A stretch of DNA of 64,000 bases, taken from contig JACPKM010000001.1 of NCBI GenBank assembly GCA_016187025.1, positions 1 to 64,000 on the forward strand, given 5' to 3'. Positions 36,227-44,763 of the stretch are shown here, piece by piece. The translations under genes were made by a program, and so were the position numbers. The notes beneath the pieces were generated by a model, which saw nothing but the letters and a program-made list of their open reading frames with translations, was not told where the DNA came from and made no database searches. Position 1 is the stretch's first letter. Each line of letters starts with the position of its first letter. The DNA comes from Candidatus Daviesbacteria bacterium (GTDB taxonomy: Bacteria > Patescibacteria > Microgenomatia > Daviesbacterales > UBA10151).

Positions 36227-37313
36227 TATCGTGATGCATAACGTCTTTTGAACAGGCAGACCACATAGGTAACACTTGGAAGAAATTTTCTTGAGCATAC
36301 TCCAGGGGTGTCAGGTAATCAAGAGCCTCGTGTGGTCTGTATGAGTTGTATTTAACAAGCCAGACGGTTAGATCTTCATTAGCCTTTTGTATATCATCCA
36401 ACCCTACCTCAGAATATTTCAACCATTCATGCTAAACAGTACTGTTAAATCTTTCCAGGGCAGGGTTGTCCTTTGGTGTATATGGTCTTGAGTATACCTG
36501 GAGTATATTTAGAGTCTCACAGGCCCTCTCAAAACTCCCTTTAAACTCAGAGCCATTATCCTGATGCATTAAGTTAACCCTGCCTTCAGCCAGGTACATT
36601 AACCTTTTTAAAAAGTCTTCTGCAAAGCCGGAAGAGTTAGTGGTGTAAACCCTGGCAAAAGCTATTTTGCTTAAATGCTCAATAGCTGTGAATATGACTC
36701 TCCTTTGTCCGTACCACCAGATAATAATGGCATCAATGTGCCAAAGGAATCCAAATTGGTTAATCTGTGAAACTGTCTCTTTGATTTCATGAATTCTCAA
36801 TGTAGGCTTGGATTGAGCTTTCTTTTCAACTAAATATTCATGCTCCTTTAAATCAGGATACAGTTTGTGCGTCCTGATGACCCTTTCGATCTTCCAGGTT
36901 GAGATGTTCTCTCCGTACTCCCTAAAGTAGATCCTTTTGAGTTTTCTTTTGCCCAGCTCCATATTCTTTTTCCTCAACTCTAAAATCCTTGCCTCCTCTT
37001 TAAAAGTAACCATCCATCCCCTTAACTTAATTGGTCTTTTAGACTGCTCTTCCAGGAACCTTAAATTAGTTTCATTAAACCTGTCTAACCATTTATGTAG
37101 AGTTTTTCTGGATATTCCAAAATGTGATGCTGTATGTGAAGCATTTTCCCGGCTAACTGTATGGTAGAAGATTATCCATTCAAGCCTGAGTTGGGCAGCA
37201 AGGGTTAACTGATCTTTCCCCAACCTCCTTAAAAGAATCCATTTCTCCGGAATGATGACCTTTTTCTGTACCTTAAAATATGCAAGACTAACTGATTTTG
37301 CAAATCTGTCCAT
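36207..37313 (-). pseudogene. IS481-like transposase with an internal stop codon
   Basis: A strong ribosome-binding site (GGAGGTGAT) precedes the ATG at 37313. N-terminal helix-turn-helix (ASHFGISRKTLHKWLDRF), then an rve/DDE core: Asp in FLWHIDAIII, Asp in LMHQDNGSEF and Glu in ALERFNSTV. A TAG at 36432-36434 interrupts right after that Glu; the same frame continues HEWLKYSEVGLDD and YNSYRPHEALDYLTPLEY, the usual C-terminus. A C-to-T change of a CAG codon explains it. The last residues run past the inverted end into element A. Inactive unless the stop is read through. Confidence 0.82.
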
Positions 37314-37373
37314 CGGTTTTAAATCACCTCCTCAAGCTAATTATTCTAGCTCAGAAGTGTTACCGATGTATCT
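36261..37373 (-). mobile_element. Insertion sequence B (IS481/IS3-like), decayed
   Basis: Inverted ends ACATAGGTAACACTT (36263-36277) and, on the other strand, ACATCGGTAACACTT (37355-37369) flank the minus-strand transposase. The left end lies only some 35 bases from element A, whose end provides the last codons of the open frame. Confidence 0.62.
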
Positions 37374-37396
37374 CAGCCTACTCACCTCGCTGGGAT

Positions 37397-37978
37397 CTAT
37401 TTCCCTAAAAAGGGATTAGCACCGTTAAATACTATCTCAGGAGTATGATTATTAATTACATCTTCAGAAACACCGTACTTGAGGTTATATAATTTATCAA
37501 CTGCGCCAAATAAGGCTTTGCTAAAATTAAAGCCCAATGTCTCAGATACCTTTTTGACTTCTTCTTCAGACTTCCCTTCTATCTCAATGAAAGGTTCTAA
37601 AAACGGCCATTCGTCAATAGTAATGTCAACTCCATCCAAATTCCATAGCTCCCTCTTTGTCTCTTGATAGGCTTTTTTCTGGCAACCTATGGACTCGAGA
37701 AGCAAAGCTGCTTGGATAAAACTACTAATCTCAAGATAAATCTCTTTTTGGTTTTCAATTTTATCCCCATCCACCACTTTTAAACTCATTGTAACCTTAT
37801 CTCCCTCATCTCTAACCCTTAACCATCCACCTTTTATCTCGTGGTTTTTGGGCAAATTAAAAACTACCCGCCTTTGCAAAAATTCTTTTTTGATTAGCTT
37901 TGCTCCTGCCTTTTTAAGGACTTTTCTTATCTTGTTCTTATCGATATTAGGAAATTTTGCTTCTAATTCAGTATCCAT
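37397..37978 (-). CDS. CYTH-domain protein (adenylate cyclase IV / triphosphatase type)
   Basis: The ATG at 37978 starts MDTELEAKF, placing the hallmark ExExK (ELEAK) near the N-terminus; the longer frame overlaps the upstream gene more. Later beta-strand signatures are present: WLRVRDEG, KVTMSLKVVDG and VDITIDEWPFLEPFIEIEG. CYTH tunnels bind triphosphorylated substrates: class IV adenylate cyclases, thiamine triphosphatases and inorganic triphosphatases share them. The product cannot be told from sequence. It is the last gene of an overlapping set with a NUDIX-methyltransferase fusion and a thymidylate-kinase-like protein. Confidence 0.85.
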   Translation of the reverse strand: MDTELEAKFPNIDKNKIRKVLKKAGAKLIKKEFLQRRVVFNLPKNHEIKGGWLRVRDEGDKVTMSLKVVDGDKIENQKEIYLEISSFIQAALLLESIGCQKKAYQETKRELWNLDGVDITIDEWPFLEPFIEIEGKSEEEVKKVSETLGFNFSKALFGAVDKLYNLKYGVSEDVINNHTPEIVFNGANPFLGK

Positions 37979-37982
37979 AAAA

Positions 37983-39182
37983 TTATTGATCAATTACTGC
38001 CATCATATAATAACCTTTTACAGTTTTTATTTTGCTAACTTGGATTTTTTTCGTATTTTTAAAACCGATTTCCATGATCGACTTAAATTGATGAAAAGAG
38101 AGAAATAACCCTCCATGATCTTTCAAGAAATTTACATAATAATAATTCCAAGCATTTGCTAATAAGGTTAGTTTTGGATTCTCAATATCCATTATTATGA
38201 TTCTTTTGCCTAGTCTTTTTAATGTGTTAATCATAATTTCCATTTCGTCTGCATTACGCATATGATGCATCACATTTTTACATATTACTACATCGAATCT
38301 AATTTTAAACTTTAATTCAAGCAAGTTATGGTTTGTAAATACAATCCCTTTATCAGTTGATCCTTTTATCAGAAGCTGCATTGAAGACCGGGCAATGTCG
38401 TTAGCAACTACTAACTTAACTTTATCTGCTAATTTTAGAACCAGACGATCGTCACCACAGGCTATATCTAATACTGTAAGAGATTTCGAAGGTTTTAGCT
38501 GTAAAACCTTTTCTAGAATTACATTCTGCAGAACTTTTGAACTGAAATGATAGCTTATTGGTTTTATTACAAATCTATTAAACTTATTTGCCAAACCTAA
38601 ATCAGCATGATGTTCAACCTCTTCTACAGGTGGTTCTATTATTTTACCCGATAGAATTTTCTTACCAAGTTTAAGTATACGAAGATCTTTATTATTCAGA
38701 TTTATTTCAATGTCATGGGAAAAAGCTCCATCTTGAAAGGAATTTGAATCTTGTAGAAGCCTACCCATATAAGCTAACCCCAGATGATTGATCGGTCGAC
38801 GACCTGCAGTTAGATAAGTGTTCCTTACTAAAGATATCGGATATGCTTCAACCAAAGTATTACCCGTTTCCTTAGAAACTATCCGATCTAAGGCTTGATC
38901 AAACCCCTCGCCTTTTTGTACCCAACCTCCAACCAATTCCCACGTCTGATGACCGCTTCTAATAAAATCTCTCTGTATAAAAAACTCTCTACTACTGTTA
39001 TATAAGGCTATAACGATAAAATATCTTCCTTTAAGACAGTAGTTATAAAAAGCTTCTGAAATCTGTTCGCTATTTTCAAGTCTTGGTAAACCATAGAGTA
39101 ATTGATAGGTATTTAAAAAGGACTCTAAACCCTCAGTCCAATCCCTATTTGAGTTAATAATATTATCAATATCAGAGTTCAT
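37983..39182 (-). CDS. NUDIX-like / SAM methyltransferase fusion protein
   Basis: 399 residues in two parts. The N-terminal part (about 50-200) has a NUDIX-like fold with a degenerate box, GGWVQKGEGFDQALDRIVSK plus ETG: the first Gly-x5-Glu and Arg are kept, but two of the usual Glu positions read Ile and Lys, so hydrolysis may be lost. The C-terminal part (about 230-395) is a class I methyltransferase: VLDIACGDDRLVLKLADK, VVANDIA and FDVVICKNVMHHM. Methyl acceptor unknown. It overlaps the kinase gene by 11 bases and the CYTH gene follows directly, so the three are tightly coupled. I know no named family with this fusion. Confidence 0.78.
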   Translation of the reverse strand: MNSDIDNIINSNRDWTEGLESFLNTYQLLYGLPRLENSEQISEAFYNYCLKGRYFIVIALYNSSREFFIQRDFIRSGHQTWELVGGWVQKGEGFDQALDRIVSKETGNTLVEAYPISLVRNTYLTAGRRPINHLGLAYMGRLLQDSNSFQDGAFSHDIEINLNNKDLRILKLGKKILSGKIIEPPVEEVEHHADLGLANKFNRFVIKPISYHFSSKVLQNVILEKVLQLKPSKSLTVLDIACGDDRLVLKLADKVKLVVANDIARSSMQLLIKGSTDKGIVFTNHNLLELKFKIRFDVVICKNVMHHMRNADEMEIMINTLKRLGKRIIIMDIENPKLTLLANAWNYYYVNFLKDHGGLFLSFHQFKSIMEIGFKNTKKIQVSKIKTVKGYYMMAVIDQ

Positions 39183-39735
39183 GAGTTAAGTTAATTACCT
39201 GTTCAGTAACGGCTTGGGCATCATCAAAAGTGGTATCCACCATCATTAAAGGATGTCTAAGTCGTTTGGCCCATTTTAGATACCCTTCAGAAATTTGGTT
39301 ATTTATTTTCATGTTAAGTATATCTATATCGTTTGCCCCCCTCTCGTGCATTCTTCTAACCCTCTCTTCCTCTGAGCAAGTCAAGACAAATGTTTTCCTG
39401 GGAATTGGAACACTTCTTATTAAAGGGTAGGCGGCAGCTAGTACTATTGGAGACACACCCATTGCTTCGTGAGCAGCTAAAGTAGTTAGCACATACCTAT
39501 CAAAAAATACCGGTTCCCTAGAACTTAATTCCCTTGCTTGATAACCCGCATAAGCTACACCTGTTAAATAGTATAGGAAACGTATATCTGTTCTGGAGTG
39601 TTCAAATCGAGGACGATATTTCTTAAATGCCTCTGGAGGAGTAGCCCAAACTGAATAACCTGCATCCTTCAGGTTTGTAACTACTGTTGTTTTACCGGCT
39701 GCATCCAGACCTTCAATGGCAAATATTCCTGACAT
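39172..39735 (-). CDS. Thymidylate kinase-like P-loop kinase
   Basis: The ATG at 39735 gives MSGIFAIEGLDAAGKTT, the standard opening of thymidylate kinases with the Walker A loop GLDAAGKTT; the frame is open to 39795. A DR motif (VFFDRYVLTTLAAHEAMG) and a LID-type arginine stretch (SEEERVRRMHERG) are present. About 187 residues, slightly short. True Tmk phosphorylates dTMP; members of the family also act on other nucleotides. Its place between a Gre-like gene and a NUDIX-methyltransferase gene hints at a special role, so I leave the gene symbol blank. Confidence 0.72.
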   Translation of the reverse strand: MSGIFAIEGLDAAGKTTVVTNLKDAGYSVWATPPEAFKKYRPRFEHSRTDIRFLYYLTGVAYAGYQARELSSREPVFFDRYVLTTLAAHEAMGVSPIVLAAAYPLIRSVPIPRKTFVLTCSEEERVRRMHERGANDIDILNMKINNQISEGYLKWAKRLRHPLMMVDTTFDDAQAVTEQVINLTHEL

Positions 39736-39770
39736 TAATTTTACTTTCTGAACAGGTTTTAGTTTTTGGG

Positions 39771-40802
39771 CTATTTCATGGGTATTTTTACCCAACGCCC
39801 ATCAATAAATTTTTCATGAATTAACTCTCGAGTTATCTCAGTTTTTGAATACTCATTAGCAATACCGCCACCCGGTTGAGGTTTCTTTGCTATAACCTTG
39901 GGCATTGTAACTAATGTTACCCGAACCTTTTGTCCCCGATCAGTAAACTCCAGGGTTTGTTCGACTCTAGCTAAACCATTACCCAAATCTCTTCGTGTGG
40001 TATTAGAAGAATAAGGGTCACTCCTCTCTCTAAGACTGCTCGTCAAGCTTTTAAAAATCAGTCCCGGATCCGGTTTTGCTGCATCTTTTTTAGCTTCCCC
40101 TTGACCAGATATTCTTAAAGGTTCGCTTTTGGGGGGAGCACTTACAACTCGGGGACGTTTTAACGACTCCACCACCGGTGATTCTTTGGAAGACTTCTCG
40201 GTAAATGTGATTGTTCTTTGTTGGGGGAAGTCTGCATCCACTATATTGCTTTGATCTCCCGGTTCAGCTGCAGTTTTGGCTTCAGCTATATTGTTATCAA
40301 ACTTACCGGGTTCAATACCAACTACCCGTACTCTCAGTTTCCGTTTATCGATTTGATAGTCAACCATTTCCTCAACTTTTTTACCCAACATACTACTTCC
40401 TAAAGGTGACTCATAAGAAATCCAGTCTGGATTTGTTGCCGAATCATGAGGCCCTAATATAGTTAATTCCTCTTCTAAGTCTTCTCCAGCGAAATGAACA
40501 CGAACGGTATTTCCAATACCCACAGAATCAGTTTCGTGTCGAGGTTCAATAATGTGAACGTTTTCTAATGCGCTCTGTAGGTTATGTACCCGACCCGCGT
40601 GTAGATTGGCTTCTCGAGTCGCCTGCTCAAAGCCGAAGTTATCATGCCAATCCCTGCTATCACCTGCTGTTTCTCCTATTTCCTCACGGTATTTTTGAGT
40701 TAACTCTCGAGCATTCGATAAATCAGACCGAAGGCGTATTTCTGTTGCTCGAGTCATTAAATTTATGGGTCTTTGCGTTCTTTCAACTTGATCCCTGTTC
40801 AT
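39771..40802 (-). CDS. Gre-like transcription factor with a long C-terminal extension
   Basis: 343 residues. The N-terminal half has a coiled coil with an acidic tip (AGDSRDWHDNFGFEQATRE, matching the GDLSENAEY region of GreA) and the FKBP-like C-terminal Gre domain (about 95-165: GNTVRVHFAGEDLEEE ... ISYESPLGSSMLGKKVEEM). GreA/B rescue backtracked RNA polymerase. Residues 170-343 are an unrecognised extension, Pro/Lys-rich then beta-rich (ARVEQTLEFTDRGQKVRVTL). Normal GreA is about 160 residues, so this doubles it. It heads the overlapping set with the kinase, NUDIX-methyltransferase and CYTH genes. Confidence 0.68.
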   Translation of the reverse strand: MNRDQVERTQRPINLMTRATEIRLRSDLSNARELTQKYREEIGETAGDSRDWHDNFGFEQATREANLHAGRVHNLQSALENVHIIEPRHETDSVGIGNTVRVHFAGEDLEEELTILGPHDSATNPDWISYESPLGSSMLGKKVEEMVDYQIDKRKLRVRVVGIEPGKFDNNIAEAKTAAEPGDQSNIVDADFPQQRTITFTEKSSKESPVVESLKRPRVVSAPPKSEPLRISGQGEAKKDAAKPDPGLIFKSLTSSLRERSDPYSSNTTRRDLGNGLARVEQTLEFTDRGQKVRVTLVTMPKVIAKKPQPGGGIANEYSKTEITRELIHEKFIDGRWVKIPMK

Positions 40803-40816
40803 ATAATGAGGCTATT

Positions 40817-40900
40817 ATATGTCATATAAGATTGAAGTCAAATTTAGATCATTATTATACCTTGTATTCCTAAATACGGATTGCTATATTAGGTGCAGTT
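40817..40900. promoter_or_regulatory. Divergent promoters of the Gre-like operon and prs
   Basis: Minus strand: TTGACT, 16 bases, TATAAT serves the Gre-like gene. Plus strand: TTGTAT, 17 bases, TATATT lies about 10 bases before the prs ATG. Both start sites are close to their start codons, so leaders are very short. Confidence 0.6.
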
Positions 40901-40902
40901 AA

Positions 40903-41862
40903 ATGGCCAATAATAATAACTTTGTCCTGCTTACCGGAACTGCCAATATTCCATTGGCAGAAAGTATTGCCAAAATCCTCAAAACAGAGGTCCATATGCC
41001 TGTATCTAGGTTTGCTGATGGTGAAGCTCATGTACAAATTCCGGTCAATGTCAGGAAGAGAGATGTTTTCATTATTCAACCTACCTGCCCTCCAAATGTA
41101 GATAAAGCCTATATTGAGCTTTTCGCCATGATTAATGCTGCCCGGCTTGCTTCAGCCGGAGAGATTACGGCAGTTGTTCCCTATTTTGGATATTCCAGAC
41201 AAGACAGAAAAGACCGTCCCCGCACACCGGTGATGGCTGGTGTGATGGCTAAAGCTTTGGAGACATTCGGCGCAAACAGAATTGTCACTGTTGATATACA
41301 CACTGAACAGGCAGAGGGTTTTGTCGCCTCTCCCTGGGATAATTTACCTGCCAGTTTTGTGTTTATTCCTCTTTTGCAAAAGCTTAATTTGAAAAATTTG
41401 GTGATCGCCTCGCCTGACAAAGGCGGTGTACCCCGAGCTAACTTTTACGCCAAAAAACTACGAGCTGAAGGTTTGGCAATTGTATATAAAGAACGGGATG
41501 TTTTTACTAAAAATACCTCCCAGGCTTTAACCATGATTGGAGATGTTAATGGTAAGACTGTTTTGCTGGTAGATGACATGATTGATACTGCCGGAACTAT
41601 TTGCCATGCCGCGGATTTAATCAAGCAAAGAGGGGCTAAATCCGTTATGGCAGTTGCCACCCATGGATTATTTTCTGCAGATGCATTGGAAAAAGTGCAA
41701 AAAAGCGTTCTTCAAACTGTTTATATTGCAGATACTGTCCCCTTAAAAAAAGAGGCGGAAAAGATGGCTAAAATAAAAATGGTTAAAACTGCCAAGATGT
41801 TAGCCGGAGCAATAGAATGTATTAGAACCGGTGAATCCATTAGCCAAAAGTTTTACCTCTAG
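40903..41862 (+). CDS. prs: Ribose-phosphate pyrophosphokinase
   Basis: 319 residues, full length. Visible signatures: the DGE-HVQIPVNVR nucleotide region, YFGYSRQDRKDRPRTPV (ATP loop), VDIHTEQAEGF, the KERD stretch and the PRPP loop VLLVDDMIDTAGT. It makes PRPP from ribose 5-phosphate and ATP for nucleotide and NAD synthesis, in the cytoplasm. It is transcribed divergently from the Gre-like operon, and its end overlaps the convergent trmH-like gene by 23 bases. Confidence 0.97.
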   Translation: MANNNNFVLLTGTANIPLAESIAKILKTEVHMPVSRFADGEAHVQIPVNVRKRDVFIIQPTCPPNVDKAYIELFAMINAARLASAGEITAVVPYFGYSRQDRKDRPRTPVMAGVMAKALETFGANRIVTVDIHTEQAEGFVASPWDNLPASFVFIPLLQKLNLKNLVIASPDKGGVPRANFYAKKLRAEGLAIVYKERDVFTKNTSQALTMIGDVNGKTVLLVDDMIDTAGTICHAADLIKQRGAKSVMAVATHGLFSADALEKVQKSVLQTVYIADTVPLKKEAEKMAKIKMVKTAKMLAGAIECIRTGESISQKFYL

Positions 41863-42385
41863 TTTTGGATAAAACGTGATATAGCACAATCCCTAAAGAC
41901 ACCATCACATTTAAAGAAATATTTACTCCATACATAGGCAGCTCTACTACGCTATCCACTACTTCCAAAGTTTTTTTTAACACCCCATAAGTTTCATTTC
42001 CCACCACCAAACAGATAGGCAGGCTATAGTCAAACTTATCATATGGAACACTTTTCTTACTCTGCTCTATTGCAACTACCTTTACCCTTTCCGCTTCACG
42101 CTTTAACCTTGAAACTGCCTCAGAAGCAGTTTCACAATATTCCCACTCTACCCATTCTGTAGTGTTAATTGATGATTTTTTTATTCTTGGATTAGGAGGG
42201 CTACTTGTTCCTCCACACAAAAAAACCTTTTTAGCACTCACCGCATCTGCTAACCTGAAAATTGCCCCTACATTATATGTATCTAATACATTCTCTAAGA
42301 TAATGTAGATATCTTGCTTTTTAACTTCCAACTTTTTTTCTTTTGACTCTCCTAATCTTAGTTGCTTAGAGTTTAGTTTAATCAC
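41840..42385 (-). CDS. SpoU/TrmH-family RNA 2'-O-methyltransferase
   Basis: The SPOUT motifs are clear: IILENVLDTYNVGAIFRLAD (motif 1), LVVGNETYG (motif 2) and ELPMYGVNISLNVMVSLGIV (motif 3, knot). I set the start at the GTG at 42385, which overlaps the uppS stop in a GTGA arrangement and follows GGA; the longer frame (to 42460) runs deep into uppS. About 181 residues, typical for small TrmH/TrmL proteins. Substrate could be tRNA wobble or rRNA. Its end overlaps the convergent prs gene. Confidence 0.88.
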   Translation of the reverse strand: MIKLNSKQLRLGESKEKKLEVKKQDIYIILENVLDTYNVGAIFRLADAVSAKKVFLCGGTSSPPNPRIKKSSINTTEWVEWEYCETASEAVSRLKREAERVKVVAIEQSKKSVPYDKFDYSLPICLVVGNETYGVLKKTLEVVDSVVELPMYGVNISLNVMVSLGIVLYHVLSKTRGKTFG

Positions 42386-43095
42386 TTTCCAAAATTCCTT
42401 TGCTGGGTTTGGTACCAGCGGATGGCCTTTTTTAAATCCTCTCCGGAAAAATCCGGCCAAAGCTTTTTAGTAAAATACAATTCTGAATAAGCTGTTTGCC
42501 AAAGCAGGAAGTTTGATAACCTGATTCTTCCTCCCGTCCTTATCACCAGTTCCGGATCAGGCTGACCATTTGTATAAAGATGCTTATCTACAATCTCTTC
42601 ATTAATTTTGCCTACATCTATTCCCTTTTTTACCATACCTTTGATTGCCTCTACTAATTCTTTTTTACCTCCATAATTTAGAGCAATATTTAACTTTATG
42701 GCCTCGTTTTTAATGTAGGTTTTTTTCATTTCCTCAACTATCTTTCTAATAGCCCCTGGAAGGCCCTCCAGCTCCCCTAAAACGGTTATAGACACCCCAT
42801 TTTGCATCATCTTTTTTAGCTTAGTATGATATGAGCTCCTTAACAGGTTAAAAAGCCCTAACACTTCCCTCTTGGCCCTCTCGGTAATGTTTTCTGTAGA
42901 TAAAGCATAAACTGTAATTGTTTTAACTCCCATTTTTTCTGCTGCTTCTACAATTTCTTCCAAAGTTTCTGCTCCAGCTTCGTGCCCTTTAATATCAGGA
43001 AGGTCTTTTTGCCTTGCCCAGCGCCTGTTGCCATCCATAATAATGGCTATGTGTTTTGGGATATGATTTTTGTCTAAGAGTGCAGAAGTCATCAA
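42382..43095 (-). CDS. uppS: Undecaprenyl diphosphate synthase
   Basis: 237 residues. The catalytic start HIAIIMDGNRRWAR with its Asp, the SFENWNR-like region (TVYALSTENI), and PDPELVIRTGGRIRLSNFLLW with the C-terminal Glu-Leu-Tyr-Phe motif are intact. It lengthens farnesyl diphosphate to the C55 lipid carrier for peptidoglycan and glycan export. It lies between trmH-like and yjbQ in one minus-strand operon with the polyprenyl synthase that supplies its primer. Confidence 0.97.
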   Translation of the reverse strand: MMTSALLDKNHIPKHIAIIMDGNRRWARQKDLPDIKGHEAGAETLEEIVEAAEKMGVKTITVYALSTENITERAKREVLGLFNLLRSSYHTKLKKMMQNGVSITVLGELEGLPGAIRKIVEEMKKTYIKNEAIKLNIALNYGGKKELVEAIKGMVKKGIDVGKINEEIVDKHLYTNGQPDPELVIRTGGRIRLSNFLLWQTAYSELYFTKKLWPDFSGEDLKKAIRWYQTQQRNFGK

Positions 43096-43104
43096 TTGTG
43101 GATA

Positions 43105-43638
43105 TTAACCTAGTTCCACTATTTCTTCCAGTGGGTAAATCCAAATTTGTGCTGTTCGCTGCCTTATAGGATTTTTTCCGCTTCCGTCTCTTCCATCAAA
43201 CTCAAACAAAGCTACTTGCTGATATTTGCCAAGCTCTAACTTTCCATTCCTCACAGGAACAGTCACACTAGGGTGTGAATAAGTTAAAGCCCTGATATGT
43301 GAACCAGCATTATAATCCTCATCAACTTCATTACATAACGGATTATCCTGGCACCTATGTAAATAATCAGCAGTTGGGTGTTCCCATCCGTTAGAAGCTC
43401 TATGGGAGCGTTTATCCTCTGGCACACATAATAAAGTATGTCTTAGGATATCCTGCAATAAATTAGGTTCAGCAATCTCATTCCAAAGTACTCCTAAAGT
43501 AGTGTGTTTTGTATTAACTACCACAAATCCATCCTCTACTTTAGCTTTTTTTATAGCCTCGTTTATTTGATCTGTAATGTCTTGGATATAGGTATGTTTT
43601 ATGGAGGGGAATTTTATTTCTTTTAGATAAGCTTTCAC
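43105..43638 (-). CDS. YjbQ-like protein (UPF0047)
   Basis: 177 residues with the UPF0047 signatures NTKHTTLGVLWNE, HPTADYLHRCQDNPLCNEV and SHPSVTVPVRNGKLELG, ending LFEFDGRDG...RTAQIWIY. The family has a conserved His-rich pocket and shows weak thiamine-phosphate synthase activity in some members; the true role is unsettled. It overlaps the polyprenyl synthase stop by one base and is 9 bases before uppS, so it is co-transcribed with isoprenoid genes. Confidence 0.88.
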   Translation of the reverse strand: MKAYLKEIKFPSIKHTYIQDITDQINEAIKKAKVEDGFVVVNTKHTTLGVLWNEIAEPNLLQDILRHTLLCVPEDKRSHRASNGWEHPTADYLHRCQDNPLCNEVDEDYNAGSHIRALTYSHPSVTVPVRNGKLELGKYQQVALFEFDGRDGSGKNPIRQRTAQIWIYPLEEIVELG

Positions 43639-44672
43639 TAGTTTTTCCTTTCAATTAAAAATTGAGACATATCTATTAGAAACCCCATTTTATCTTTCTC
43701 ATTTATTATCTCAGGTATTATCTTTTTGGCAACTCCGCAATATTTTATACACTTTTTAGTGGAAAAATCCAAGCTTCCAGTGTTTATAAAAATTTGTCTA
43801 ATTTCTTGTATCTGTTTATCAGTTAAACCTTTTTTCCCATAAAATTTATCTAAATATCTTTTTTGCTCTTTGTTTGCAAAATTTAGGGCATAATAAATAA
43901 GCAGGGTTGCCTTACCTTCTTCTATATCTGAGCTGGCTGATTTTCCTATTTTTTCTTCATCTCCAAAGACTCCTAAAATATCATCTTGGATCTGAAAAGC
44001 AGTTCCTAAATTTTTCCCAAATTCTTCAATAGCAGCAAGCTTGTCTTCATCTATCCCAGCAAGTATTGCCCCCATCGACAAAGGCCCGATTATGGTGTAC
44101 CAGGCAGTCTTAAATTGGGAAATTATCATCACATCATCTATCTTTATAACTTTTTTTTTATGAGGAATCTCCACATCTAAAATTTCTCCTAAACAGGTTT
44201 TGAGCATCATTGAATTAAAAACTTTCAGCGCCGAATTTTTCTTTCCTTCATCAAATTCACTCTCGGCGATTAATTTATTGGCCAGGAAAAAAGCAGCATC
44301 TGCAAGGGCTATTGTCTGTGAAATGCCGTAGTGATCCCCTCCTAATCTTTTGTATATAGTAGGCTTGCCTCGTCTTGTTAAACTTTGATCAATGATGTCA
44401 TCATGGGCCAATATTGCTGTTTGGAAAATTTCTGTGGCAACTGAAACCTTAAGAATCTCTGCTTTGTTATCACCGCCAAAAAGCTCATATCCTAGTTTAA
44501 CAAGTGATCCTCTTAATCTTTTTCCTCCTTCAGAGGCCTCTTTAAAGATTTGAATAAATTCCCCCAGATTAGGAGAGATTTTTTCTATTTCTTGTAAAGA
44601 CTGGGTTAAAAAAAGATCGATCTGGTGATCGATTTGCGGAGCAGTTTCTTTTAGATAACTTAGAAACTGGTT
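43638..44672 (-). CDS. Polyprenyl (farnesyl/geranylgeranyl) diphosphate synthase
   Basis: Start set at the ATG at 44672 (MNQFLSYLKETAP); the frame extends to 44783 but would overlap the divergent sigma gene. The first Asp-rich motif (LAHDDIIDQSLTRRGKPT, DDxxD) and second motif (FQIQDDILGVFGD) are present, as is GGKRLRGSLV. It condenses isopentenyl diphosphate units into short prenyl diphosphates. Chain length cannot be fixed from sequence. Operon order: this gene, yjbQ, uppS, trmH-like. Confidence 0.92.
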   Translation of the reverse strand, partial: NQFLSYLKETAPQIDHQIDLFLTQSLQEIEKISPNLGEFIQIFKEASEGGKRLRGSLVKLGYELFGGDNKAEILKVSVATEIFQTAILAHDDIIDQSLTRRGKPTIYKRLGGDHYGISQTIALADAAFFLANKLIAESEFDEGKKNSALKVFNSMMLKTCLGEILDVEIPHKKKVIKIDDVMIISQFKTAWYTIIGPLSMGAILAGIDEDKLAAIEEFGKNLGTAFQIQDDILGVFGDEEKIGKSASSDIEEGKATLLIYYALNFANKEQKRYLDKFYGKKGLTDKQIQEIRQIFINTGSLDFSTKKCIKYCGVAKKIIPEIINEKDKMGFLIDMSQFLIERKN

Positions 44673-44720
44673 CATAGGATAAGTTTTTGGAGTGTAGCTT
44701 AATTTAGAGTCAAAAGCAAC

Positions 44721-44750
44721 TTGTTGCATAAAACTTTTAGTTGATATACT
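44721..44750 (+). promoter_or_regulatory. Promoter of the ECF sigma gene
   Basis: TTGTTG (44721-44726), 18 bases, TATACT (44745-44750). The start site would be about 7 bases before the ATG at 44764, so the mRNA is nearly leaderless. It lies in the space shared with the divergent polyprenyl synthase gene. Confidence 0.6.
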
Positions 44751-44763
44751 GTTAGTCTTATGT

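Noticed and set aside
36432..36434. TAG readthrough in the IS481-like transposase
   Set aside because: Nothing suggests amber suppression elsewhere; a single C-to-T change in a decayed element is simpler.
38440..38460. Third copy of the PaaX operator
   Set aside because: GACGATCGTC in the methyltransferase gene is only a short central palindrome, lacks the ATTAA/TTAAT arms and lies inside a coding region.
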